Assembly: GCA_002480925.1 (NCBI GenBank)
Contig: DLDA01000023.1
Location: 5,932-69,931 of the forward strand
DNA length: 64,000 nt
Source: Lachnospiraceae bacterium UBA7784
GTDB lineage: Bacteria; Bacillota; Clostridia; Lachnospirales; Lachnospiraceae
Reading direction: 5' to 3'
The position numbers and the translations under genes are program-made. Shown piece after piece: positions 16,663 to 24,176 of the stretch (positions within the stretch are counted from its first letter, which is position 1; each line of letters opens with the position of its first letter). The notes beneath the pieces were generated by a model. That model saw only the letters and a program-made list of their open reading frames with translations, did not search any database and had not been told where the DNA came from.

Positions 16663-18060
16663 ATGGACAAAAAGAACGCATGGCTTAAGTACAAAGAGGA
16701 GAAGGATAGAAAAAAGGTAATGGATTTCGGTGAGGACTACAGGAAATTTTTAAGCTGCAGCAAGACCGAGCGTGAGTGCACATCATTTTTTGCTAAGCAG
16801 GCAGAGAAGGATGGCTTTCGTAATCTTGATGAGATAATAGCTAAGAACGGCACCATAAAGCCGGGAGACAAGCTCTACCGTACCAACCGCGGCAAGAATA
16901 TAGCTCTTTTCGTGATAGGAGAGGAGCCGGTTTCAGAGGGAATGAATATTCTTGGAGCCCATATAGATTCTCCGAGAATGGACTTAAAGCAGGTACCTCT
17001 TTATGAGGATACAGAGATGGCAATGCTTGATACGCATTATTATGGCGGGATCAAGAAGTATCAGTGGGTTACTCTTCCTCTGGCTCTTCATGGAGTCATC
17101 GCGAAAAAGGATGGGACAGTCGTTGAAGTAAATGTGGGAGAGGATCCATCTGACCCGGTATTCGGAGTATCGGATCTCCTTATCCATCTTGCAGATACCC
17201 AGATGAAGAAAACAGGCGCCAAGGTCGTTGAGGGAGAGGACCTGAATGTAATGATCGGGACCATCCCTCTTGAGAAGGCATCTGATGATAAGGAAGAAAA
17301 GGATCAGGTAAAGAAGAACATCCTTGAGATCCTTAAGGATAAATATGATATAGAGGAGGATGATTTCCTTTCTGCGGAGATAGTGGTGCTTCCGGCAGGA
17401 GAGGCCAGGGATTACGGCTTTGACAGGAGCTGCATAATGGGCTATGGCCATGATGACAAGGTATGCGCATATCCGTCCTACAGGGCAATAGCAGATACAG
17501 ATGCAGGAAAGAGGACCTATGCCTGCCTGCTTGTTGATAAGGAGGAGATTGGATCGGTCGGTGCTACAGGAATGGAATCAAAGTTCTTCAGGAATACGGT
17601 CGCAGAGATCCTTCATCTGAGCGGAGATGATTCACCGATTTCAGTTATGAGAGCCATGGAACGCTCAAGAGCACTTTCCTCAGACGTATCCGCAGCCTTT
17701 GATCCTAATTATCCGGATGTATTCGAAAAGAAGAACAGCTGCTATTTCGGACATGGACTCGTGATCAATAAGTACACAGGAGCAAGAGGAAAGTCAGGAA
17801 GCAATGATGCGACAGCAGAGTATATGGCTATGATCAGAAAGACATTTGATGATGCTGATGTCAGCTTCCAGACAGCAGAGCTTGGGAAGGTAGACCAGGG
17901 AGGCGGCGGAACTATAGCCTATATTCTCGGAAACTACGATATGGACGTTATAGACAGCGGAGTAGCAGTGCTTTCGATGCATTCTCCATGGGAGATTATC
18001 TCGAAGGTGGATCTGTACGAGGCATACAGAGGCTATATAGCATTCCTTCATACATGCTGA
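16663..18060 (+). CDS. M18 family metalloaminopeptidase
   Basis: This 465-residue cytosolic zinc aminopeptidase of the aspartyl-aminopeptidase family removes N-terminal residues from peptides. ATG 16663 is chosen over 16648 because AAAGGA lies just before it. Family motifs include GAHIDSPRMDLKQVPLYED with a metal-binding His and Asp, and HYYGGIKKYQW. Further on come DKEEIGSVGATG with the catalytic Glu pair and HGLVINKYTGARGKSGSNDA near the end. It lies between the repeat element and murB and stops 7 bases before the murB start, so it is part of that operon. The exact peptide preference cannot be read. Confidence 0.93.
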   Translation: MDKKNAWLKYKEEKDRKKVMDFGEDYRKFLSCSKTERECTSFFAKQAEKDGFRNLDEIIAKNGTIKPGDKLYRTNRGKNIALFVIGEEPVSEGMNILGAHIDSPRMDLKQVPLYEDTEMAMLDTHYYGGIKKYQWVTLPLALHGVIAKKDGTVVEVNVGEDPSDPVFGVSDLLIHLADTQMKKTGAKVVEGEDLNVMIGTIPLEKASDDKEEKDQVKKNILEILKDKYDIEEDDFLSAEIVVLPAGEARDYGFDRSCIMGYGHDDKVCAYPSYRAIADTDAGKRTYACLLVDKEEIGSVGATGMESKFFRNTVAEILHLSGDDSPISVMRAMERSRALSSDVSAAFDPNYPDVFEKKNSCYFGHGLVINKYTGARGKSGSNDATAEYMAMIRKTFDDADVSFQTAELGKVDQGGGGTIAYILGNYDMDVIDSGVAVLSMHSPWEIISKVDLYEAYRGYIAFLHTC

Positions 18061-18067
18061 GGTGGCC

Positions 18068-19009
18068 ATGAGGTCAATAGAAACAGATTTAAGAGAGATA
18101 ATAACTGAAAAGGATGCGCTTCATATTGACGAACCGATGAAGAGGCATACGACATTCGGAGTAGGCGGCAGGGCGGATATATTTATAGATGTATCCATAG
18201 ATGAGCTTGCTTCGGTAATGGCCTGTCTCAGAAGGCATGAAATTCCGGTTACAGTGGTAGGAAACGGAAGCAATCTGCTGGTTTCAGATAGTGGGATCCG
18301 TGGAGCGGTCCTCTGTATAGGAAGAAGGATTAACCGTACAGAGGTAAAAAAGGATCAGGATAATGCCATGATAAGCTGCCAGGCGGGAGCGCTCCTGCCC
18401 AGGGTGGCAATGATGGCAGCGGATCAGGCCTTATCAGGCCTGGAATTCGCAGCAGGTATACCCGGAACTATTGGCGGAGCCGTTTATATGAATGCCGGAG
18501 CCTTCGGAGGAGATATGAGCGAGATAGTTTCCTCTGTCACAACCATAACAGAGGATGGCGAGATAAAGGATTACAGTGCTTGTCAGGTAGGCTTCGGATA
18601 CAGGAAGAGCATCTTTTCAGAGAAGAATGAGATAATCACAGGAGCTGTTCTGTCGCTTCGGCCAGGAGATCCTTCCGAGATAAGGGAAAGGATTAAGTCT
18701 ATTTGTGATAAAAGAAAAAAAAGCCAGCCTACAGGAGCCAGAAGCGCCGGATCGACGTTTCGGAAGGCCGGGGACGGTGATCTGATCTCGGATCTGACAC
18801 CAGCCTGGAGGCTTATACAGCAGGCCGGCATGAAGGACGCAAGAGTGGGAGGTGCCCTTGTATCTCCAAAGCATTCGGGATTTGTAGTAAATGACGGGAG
18901 CGCAACAGCCGGGGATATCTACCAGCTGATCTGCGCTATAAGGGAGAGGGTAAAGGAAGAAACCGGAGTGGAACTGGAGCCGGAGGTAAAGCTTTTAGGA
19001 GAATTCTGA
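18068..19009 (+). CDS. murB: UDP-N-acetylenolpyruvoylglucosamine reductase
   Basis: MurB reduces enolpyruvyl-UDP-GlcNAc to UDP-MurNAc with NADPH and FAD, an early peptidoglycan step. The protein has 313 residues from ATG 18068. The GAGGTG just before serves as ribosome site, so the GTG at 18062 is less likely. FAD-binding motifs are TTFGVGGRADIF, VVGNGSNLLVSD and AAGIPGTIGGAVYMNAGAFGG. GSTFR holds the proton-donating Ser, and a C-terminal Glu-containing end (GVELEPEVKLLG) follows. The YRKSIF loop marks the Gram-positive type. It overlaps rapZ by one base. Confidence 0.96.
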   Translation: MRSIETDLREIITEKDALHIDEPMKRHTTFGVGGRADIFIDVSIDELASVMACLRRHEIPVTVVGNGSNLLVSDSGIRGAVLCIGRRINRTEVKKDQDNAMISCQAGALLPRVAMMAADQALSGLEFAAGIPGTIGGAVYMNAGAFGGDMSEIVSSVTTITEDGEIKDYSACQVGFGYRKSIFSEKNEIITGAVLSLRPGDPSEIRERIKSICDKRKKSQPTGARSAGSTFRKAGDGDLISDLTPAWRLIQQAGMKDARVGGALVSPKHSGFVVNDGSATAGDIYQLICAIRERVKEETGVELEPEVKLLGEF

Positions 19010-19869
19010 TGGAACTTGTGATCATAACAGGAATGTCGGGAGCAGGAAAACATACAGCGTTCAAGATCCTCGAGGATATGGGCTACAACTGTGTGGACAA
19101 TCTCCCTATAGCCCTGCTGAGGAGCTTTGCTGATCTGGCGGCAGGAAACCCCAACAGCGAGAGGGTTGCTGTCGGAATAGATATAAGGAGCAGGACTCCT
19201 ATATCGAAGCTCGAGGGGATTCTCGATGAGCTGGACAGCGATGGCAGAAGAATAAAGATCCTTTTCCTTGAGGCCGATGATCAGGTCCTGGTAAAGAGAT
19301 TCAAGGAAAACAGGAGGACACCGCCCCTGTCAGAGGGCAGGAGGACAATAGATGCGATCCATGCGGAAAGGGAAGCGATAGCCTTCCTGAAGAGGAGAGC
19401 GGACTATATAATAGATACTTCCCACCTTCTGGTCAGGGACCTAAAGACAGAGCTCACAGAGATATTTTCAGAGGGAGCGGATTACAAGAGCTTAAACATC
19501 ACTATCCTCTCATTCGGATTCAAATACGGTATACCTTCTGACGCGGATCTGGTCTTTGATGTCCGCTTCCTGCCGAATCCCTATTATGATGAAAGACTGC
19601 GGCCTCTCACCGGTAATGACCGGGAGATAGTCGATTATGTCATGTCTTCGGATAAGGCCCATGAATTTGTAGAAAAGCTTGATGATCTGATAAGCTTTCT
19701 GATACCTGAGTATATCAGCGAGGGCAAGACCGAGCTCGTGATCTGCTTCGGCTGCACAGGAGGAAGACACAGGTCGGTCACTATAGCAAGACAGGTCTAT
19801 AAGATGCTGCTTAAGCATGAGGGCGATTATGGCCTTAGGATTGAGCACAGGGACATAGACAAGGGATAG
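19009..19869 (+). CDS. rapZ: RNase adapter protein RapZ (YvcJ) family
   Basis: This is a nucleotide-binding protein of 286 residues. The C-terminal domain has the family marks FGFKYGIPSDADLVFDVRFLPNPYY and GCTGGRHRSVTIA. In Proteobacteria RapZ guides RNase E to a small RNA; in Firmicutes the YvcJ role is less clear. The P-loop reads GMSGAGKHTA, where the residue after Lys is normally Ser or Thr; here it is His, followed by Thr. The gene lies in the conserved order murB-rapZ-whiA-HPr, but the yvcK gene that sits between rapZ and whiA in Bacillus is absent. Confidence 0.94.
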   Translation: MELVIITGMSGAGKHTAFKILEDMGYNCVDNLPIALLRSFADLAAGNPNSERVAVGIDIRSRTPISKLEGILDELDSDGRRIKILFLEADDQVLVKRFKENRRTPPLSEGRRTIDAIHAEREAIAFLKRRADYIIDTSHLLVRDLKTELTEIFSEGADYKSLNITILSFGFKYGIPSDADLVFDVRFLPNPYYDERLRPLTGNDREIVDYVMSSDKAHEFVEKLDDLISFLIPEYISEGKTELVICFGCTGGRHRSVTIARQVYKMLLKHEGDYGLRIEHRDIDKG

Positions 19870-19875
19870 AGGTGG
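19870..19875 (+). promoter_or_regulatory. Ribosome site supporting an ACG start of whiA
   Basis: AGGTGG (19870-19875) lies 6 bases before the ACG at 19882. No ATG, GTG or TTG in the whiA frame lies between the TAG at 19867 and the GTG at 19900. Confidence 0.6.
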
Positions 19876-19881
19876 AAGCTT

Positions 19882-20754
19882 ACGTCATTTGCATCTGATG
19901 TGAAAAAAGAGCTGCTGACCATTACCCCACAGGCAAGGCATTGCCGGATAGCTGAGATAGCTGGGATCTCGGCCTGCATAGCGAAAAGCGGCCCGGAAGG
20001 GATAATGGTCGAGACAGAGAATGCAGCTGTTTTTGAAAAATACTTTACTTTATTAGAACAAACGATTAATATAAAGGATGTTGACCGGAAAGGTCTCATA
20101 AGTGTAACTGATCAGAAGAAGCTTCTGGAGGTGCTGAAAAAGAATGATGCAGATCTCATGACAGCAGAGCCTGTGGTGATACAGCAGGACTGCTGCAGGA
20201 GGTCTTTTCTCCGTGGATTCTTTTTGTGTGCCGGTTCGGTTTCCAATCCTGAGAAGTCATATCATTTCGAGATGGTATGTAAAAGTCAGGCGCAGGCCGA
20301 TCAGGTTATGTCACTTCTTCTGGGAGCAGGCACCTGTCCCAGGATGATCGTAAGAAAGGGTCATCAGGTGGTTTACCTGAAGGAGGGCGACCAGATAGAA
20401 ACGATCCTTGGTATACTCGGAGCATCAAAGGCATTCATGCGCTTTGAAAATACGAGGATCCTTAAGGAAATGCGTGAGAATGTCAATCGCCAGGTGAACT
20501 GTGAGACCTCCAATATCAGGAAATCAGTCAGTGCTGCGGTGAGGCAGATAGAAGACATCAGATTCCTTCAGGAGAATGGAAGCTATTCACTTCTCAATGA
20601 TAATCTGAGAGAGGCAGCTGAACTGAGACTGCAGTTTCCTGATATGCCGCTTAATGAGCTGGGGAAGAGGTGCCTTCCTCCGGTAGGTAAGTCCGGGATC
20701 AACCACAGACTGCGGAAGATAGGACAGATAGCAGATAGTATCAGAAATAAATGA
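19882..20754 (+). CDS. whiA: WhiA-type DNA-binding regulator, ACG start
   Basis: WhiA combines a LAGLIDADG-like fold with a C-terminal helix-turn-helix; it acts in cell division and chromosome segregation in Gram-positives. The frame reads xSFASDVKKELLTITPQ, which aligns with the usual MSFASxxKKEL start, and the aligned initiator codon is ACG. The next standard start, GTG 19900, would delete six conserved residues and has no ribosome site. The body has RRSFLRGFFLCAGSVSNPEKSYH, and the end carries FPDMPLNELGKRC with the HTH. The length from ACG is 290 residues. It lies 12 bases after rapZ and 17 before the HPr-like gene. Confidence 0.93.
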   Translation, partial: TSFASDVKKELLTITPQARHCRIAEIAGISACIAKSGPEGIMVETENAAVFEKYFTLLEQTINIKDVDRKGLISVTDQKKLLEVLKKNDADLMTAEPVVIQQDCCRRSFLRGFFLCAGSVSNPEKSYHFEMVCKSQAQADQVMSLLLGAGTCPRMIVRKGHQVVYLKEGDQIETILGILGASKAFMRFENTRILKEMRENVNRQVNCETSNIRKSVSAAVRQIEDIRFLQENGSYSLLNDNLREAAELRLQFPDMPLNELGKRCLPPVGKSGINHRLRKIGQIADSIRNK

Positions 20755-20771
20755 ATGGAGGATTATATTTC

Positions 20772-21020
20772 ATGAAAAAGGACGTTACTATCCAGATGAA
20801 GGAGTCGCTTGAGGCTACTCCTATCGCGCACCTGGTGCAGCTTGCCAATCAGTACCAGAGCAGCATCTATCTTGAGATGGATTCCAAGAAGGTAAATGCA
20901 AAGAGCATAATGGGGATGATGAGTCTTGCTCTTACAAGAGGCTCTGTTGTTACGATCGATGCACAGGGTGAGGATGATGAGAAGGCTGTGACAGCCATCG
21001 AAGGCTTTCTCACTAAATAA
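20772..21020 (+). CDS. Crh-like HPr-family protein without active-site His
   Basis: This is an 82-residue HPr fold. ATG 20772 follows GGAGG by 10 bases. The segment that normally reads GLHARPA, with the phosphorylated His15, reads SLEATPIA here, so phosphotransfer in the PTS is not possible at this site. The Ser46 region VNAKSIMGMMSLA is fully conserved. This is the pattern of Bacillus Crh, where His15 is Gln and only Ser46 is phosphorylated by HprK to corepress with CcpA. The position after whiA is also that of crh. A true HPr must exist elsewhere if the cell has a PTS. Regulatory function is an inference. Confidence 0.88.
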   Translation: MKKDVTIQMKESLEATPIAHLVQLANQYQSSIYLEMDSKKVNAKSIMGMMSLALTRGSVVTIDAQGEDDEKAVTAIEGFLTK

Positions 21021-21038
21021 AGGGACGGGATATTTTTC

Positions 21039-21968
21039 ATGGGGAAAAAACTTCTGTTTATTTACAATCCGCATTCAGGACGCGGTATGATCAGAATGAG
21101 TCTGTCCGATATAATTGAGATCATGGTCAGAGCCGGTTACGAGGTGAGCGTCTATCCGACACAGAAGCCAAAGGATGCGATGGAGCAGACTCTTGCTCAC
21201 GGGGGTGAATATGACAGAATAGTCGTAAGCGGCGGGGATGGCACACTTGATGAGGTAGTCACTGGCGTGATGAAGTCGGGACTGGATGTGCCTGTGGGAT
21301 ATATTCCTGCCGGTAGCACAAATGATTTCGGTGCATCCCTTGGTATTCCAAAGGATATGACACAGGCTGCAAATATAGCATCCTGGGGCATTCCAAGGGC
21401 ATTTGACGTGGGAAGGTTCGGAGATGATTATTTCGTTTATGTAGCGGCCTTCGGTATTTTTACCCAGACTGCCTACAGCACCAGTCAGCAGCTTAAGAAT
21501 GTTCTGGGTCATTCAGCCTATATACTGTCTGCCTTCAAGCAGCTTCGGGACATTCCATCATACAGGATGCAGGTGGAGTACGACGGAAATGTGCTCTATG
21601 ATGAATTCATCTTCGGTATGGTCACCAATACCCTGTCTGTAGGTGGTATCAAGGGCATTATACCGGGAGACAAGAAGCTCGATGACGGCCTTTTCGAGGT
21701 GACGCTTGTGAAGACACCGAAGAATCCCATGGAGTTAAACGAGATAGTCGGAGGACTTACAGGTGTCCTCAAGGATGCCGATACCGATATGGTAAGCTCC
21801 TTCCAGACTAGGAGCATAGTCTTCACGACGGCTGAGGAGATTCCCTGGACGCTTGACGGAGAATACGGAGGAAGCGTCAGCAAGGTCCAGATAGAAAATC
21901 TGCACCGGAAAATGAACATAGTGGTTGAATCAGATCAGAAAAAAGCTTATAATGTGAGCGATGAATGA
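21039..21968 (+). CDS. Diacylglycerol/lipid kinase family protein
   Basis: This is a 309-residue soluble kinase of the DagK/YegS/BmrU family. The ATP-binding part has FIYNPHSGRG, VVSGGDGTLDEVVTGV and IPAGSTNDFGASL. Such enzymes phosphorylate diacylglycerol or related lipids at the membrane and recycle lipids released by envelope polymer synthesis. It starts 18 bases after the HPr-like gene and precedes fba, so it is likely in the same transcript. The precise lipid cannot be told from sequence. Confidence 0.92.
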   Translation: MGKKLLFIYNPHSGRGMIRMSLSDIIEIMVRAGYEVSVYPTQKPKDAMEQTLAHGGEYDRIVVSGGDGTLDEVVTGVMKSGLDVPVGYIPAGSTNDFGASLGIPKDMTQAANIASWGIPRAFDVGRFGDDYFVYVAAFGIFTQTAYSTSQQLKNVLGHSAYILSAFKQLRDIPSYRMQVEYDGNVLYDEFIFGMVTNTLSVGGIKGIIPGDKKLDDGLFEVTLVKTPKNPMELNEIVGGLTGVLKDADTDMVSSFQTRSIVFTTAEEIPWTLDGEYGGSVSKVQIENLHRKMNIVVESDQKKAYNVSDE

Positions 21969-21998
21969 CAATCAGCATACAAAACGGAGGAAAAGTCA

Positions 21999-22862
21999 AT
22001 GTTAGTAAATGCTGCCGATATGTTAAAAGAAGCAAGAAAGGGTCATTATGCAGTTGGCCATTTCAATATCAACAATCTTGAGTGGACCAAGTCGATCCTT
22101 CTCACAGCTGAGGAGCTTAAGAGCCCTGTTATCCTCGGAGTATCAGAGGGTGCAGGAAAGTATATGACAGGCTTCAAGACTGTTGCCGCAATGGTAAAGG
22201 CAATGGATGAGAGCTTAGGTATCACAGTTCCGGTGGCTCTTCATCTTGATCATGGTACATTCGAGGGCTGCTATAAGTGTATCGATGCAGGATTCACATC
22301 AATCATGTATGATGGATCTCATGATGATATCGAGACTAATGTCAATAATACAAAGGAGCTCGTATCAGTAGCTCATCATCTCGGAATGTCGATCGAGGCT
22401 GAGGTAGGTGGAATCGGCGGAGAAGAGGACGGAGTAGTCAGCATGGGTGAGTGCGCTGATCCAGAGGAGTGCGAGAGAGTAGCAAGCCTTGGAGTTGATA
22501 TGCTTGCTGCCGGAATCGGAAATATCCACGGTGTATATCCGGAAGGATGGCCAGGACTCCGCTTCGATGTCCTTGAGAATATCAAGGCAAAGGTAGGCGA
22601 TATGCCACTCGTACTTCACGGCGGCACAGGAATCCCTGATGAGATGGTCAAGAAGGCTATCACACTCGGAGTATCAAAGGTAAATGTAAATACAGAGTGC
22701 CAGCTTGTATTCGCAGAGGCTACAAGACAGTACATAGAGGCAGGCAAGGATAAGGAAGGCAAGGGATTCGATCCTCGTAAGCTTCTTGCACCGGGCGCTG
22801 AGGCAATCAAGGCAAAGGTTAAGGAGAAGATGGAGCTTTTCGGATCAGTTGGAAAGGCCTGA
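21999..22862 (+). CDS. fba: Class II fructose-bisphosphate aldolase
   Basis: This is a zinc enzyme of glycolysis and gluconeogenesis that splits fructose 1,6-bisphosphate. It has 287 residues, with GHFNINNLEWTKSI near the start. LHLDHG carries the Asp and His of the active site, EAEVGGIGGEEDG the next, and LHGGTGIPDE the second metal His. GVSKVNVNTECQ binds phosphate. GGAGG precedes ATG by 11 bases. Codon bias is strong, which fits high expression. A terminator follows. Confidence 0.97.
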   Translation: MLVNAADMLKEARKGHYAVGHFNINNLEWTKSILLTAEELKSPVILGVSEGAGKYMTGFKTVAAMVKAMDESLGITVPVALHLDHGTFEGCYKCIDAGFTSIMYDGSHDDIETNVNNTKELVSVAHHLGMSIEAEVGGIGGEEDGVVSMGECADPEECERVASLGVDMLAAGIGNIHGVYPEGWPGLRFDVLENIKAKVGDMPLVLHGGTGIPDEMVKKAITLGVSKVNVNTECQLVFAEATRQYIEAGKDKEGKGFDPRKLLAPGAEAIKAKVKEKMELFGSVGKA

Positions 22863-22874
22863 ATCAGAAATCCG

Positions 22875-22904
22875 GGGTGCGCAGAGCGCACCCTTTATTT
22901 TTTT
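22875..22904 (+). terminator. Terminator of fba
   Basis: GGGTGCGC (22875-22882), loop AGA, and GCGCACCC (22886-22893) are perfectly paired. A T-rich tail follows. Confidence 0.95.
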
Positions 22905-22911
22905 GCAGGGA

Positions 22912-24072
22912 TCAGAGGCGCTGTATGTGTCGCTGCTTCTTTACCAGGTAGAGGACAGAGTCTGCTGCATTGACAAGCTCCCTTACAGTGTGGGTGGTAA
23001 GAGGATCATATCTGACACAGCCAATGCTAAGCGACAGGTGATAGAGATGGTTGCCTGACTTATTTGACATAGAGATGAGACGCTGGATCCTGGCGGATAT
23101 TCGGTTGTTCTCCGAGGATGATTCGGACTGAAGTATGATAGTGAATTCGTCTCCGCCGTATCTTGCGGCAAGAGCCCTCTTTCCGCATTCGGCTATACCG
23201 CTCTCAAGGATCTCTGCAACCTTCTTTAAGGCCATATCTCCCTGGACATGGCCGAAGCTGTCGTTTATGGTCTTGAAGAAATCAACATCGATCATGAAAA
23301 GAAACAGGCCTGATTCGGATGGACTTTTCATCCAGTGCGAGATCGTATGGAAGAGGGCTCTGCGGTTTGAAAGACCGGTAAGGGAATCATACTTGACGCC
23401 GCTCTCGATAAGGTATGTATAAAGCAGGAATATGGTTATGGCAAGAGACGGAGCAAGGAGAGGCAGTCGTCTGAAATATAGCTGCAGCAGACTTGCTGCG
23501 ACAGGTATCAGAGGACAGAGCGAGTTTGCAAAAAAGGTGGTCCTCTCAAAATAATTTTTCTCCCTTGATATGTTCTGCGTTGATCTGACAGCACATACTG
23601 CGAGATATACAAAAGGAAAGATATACTGAAGTATGAAGAGCCTCCCTCTGACATAGAAGAGATCTGATCCTACATGAAATAGGAAACCTGTCCATGGATT
23701 CGTGATCAGAAGGAGGGCATGGAGATAGACAATAGCTCCGGACAGGATCATGCTAAGCCTCCATGCAGAGAAGGCGGTCCGTCTGATCGCCTCGGATAAG
23801 AGCAGCCATATTAAGCCTATGAAGGTCAGGGAGAAAAAATATATGCTCTTTGTGATATAATCGAGAGTCCTGTTTCCGGGTATGCAGCCGGAATCCATAA
23901 GCTGCCAGATGGTATCACACGTGATATTTATGACCATAAGAGCAATGCCAGAGACAAAATACTGCCATCGGTTTATCAGCTCTGAGCCTATGCTCTTTAT
24001 AAGTATTGTAAGAAGCATGATAACGCTGATTGCGTTTACTTCTATATATAAAGCAAGTGGGTTATATATCAT
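22912..24072 (-). CDS. Membrane-bound diguanylate cyclase
   Basis: This 386-residue protein has several predicted membrane helices over the first 215 residues and a GGDEF domain at the C-terminus. YDSLTGLSNRRALF begins that domain and RYGGDEFTIIL is the active-site loop, so it should make cyclic di-GMP from two GTP. The RxxD inhibitory site that normally precedes GGDEF by five residues is absent (GKRA occupies it), so product inhibition is probably lost. The N-terminal membrane part is a sensor of unknown type. It converges on fba and diverges from rsmB, with its own good promoter and a GAGGAG ribosome site. Confidence 0.94.
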   Translation of the reverse strand: MIYNPLALYIEVNAISVIMLLTILIKSIGSELINRWQYFVSGIALMVINITCDTIWQLMDSGCIPGNRTLDYITKSIYFFSLTFIGLIWLLLSEAIRRTAFSAWRLSMILSGAIVYLHALLLITNPWTGFLFHVGSDLFYVRGRLFILQYIFPFVYLAVCAVRSTQNISREKNYFERTTFFANSLCPLIPVAASLLQLYFRRLPLLAPSLAITIFLLYTYLIESGVKYDSLTGLSNRRALFHTISHWMKSPSESGLFLFMIDVDFFKTINDSFGHVQGDMALKKVAEILESGIAECGKRALAARYGGDEFTIILQSESSSENNRISARIQRLISMSNKSGNHLYHLSLSIGCVRYDPLTTHTVRELVNAADSVLYLVKKQRHIQRL

Positions 24073-24102
24073 AAGCCGCTCCTCTTCTCTTTTTCCGAAA
24101 CG

Positions 24103-24131
24103 ATTATACTATTCTTATATGGAAAGGTCAA
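24103..24131 (-). promoter_or_regulatory. Promoter of the diguanylate cyclase gene
   Basis: On the minus strand TTGACC (24126-24131), a 17-base spacer, and TATAAT (24103-24108). It lies back to back with the rsmB promoter. Confidence 0.8.
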
Positions 24132-24141
24132 ACTGGCATAT

Positions 24142-24170
24142 TTGTCAGATAGGGAGATTTATGATATAGT
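24142..24170 (+). promoter_or_regulatory. Promoter of rsmB, probably leaderless
   Basis: TTGTCA (24142-24147), 17 bases, and TATAGT (24165-24170). The ATG of rsmB begins only 7 bases after the -10, so transcription should start at or within a base or two of the start codon. AGCCCC before the ATG holds no ribosome site. Confidence 0.75.
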
Positions 24171-24176
24171 AGCCCC

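Noticed and set aside
16412..16720. Open frame across the repeat element after hprK
   Set aside because: It is formed by the repeat, has no ribosome site and runs into the M18 gene in another frame.
19900..20754. GTG 19900 as start of whiA
   Set aside because: It removes conserved N-terminal residues and has no ribosome site; ACG 19882 fits better.
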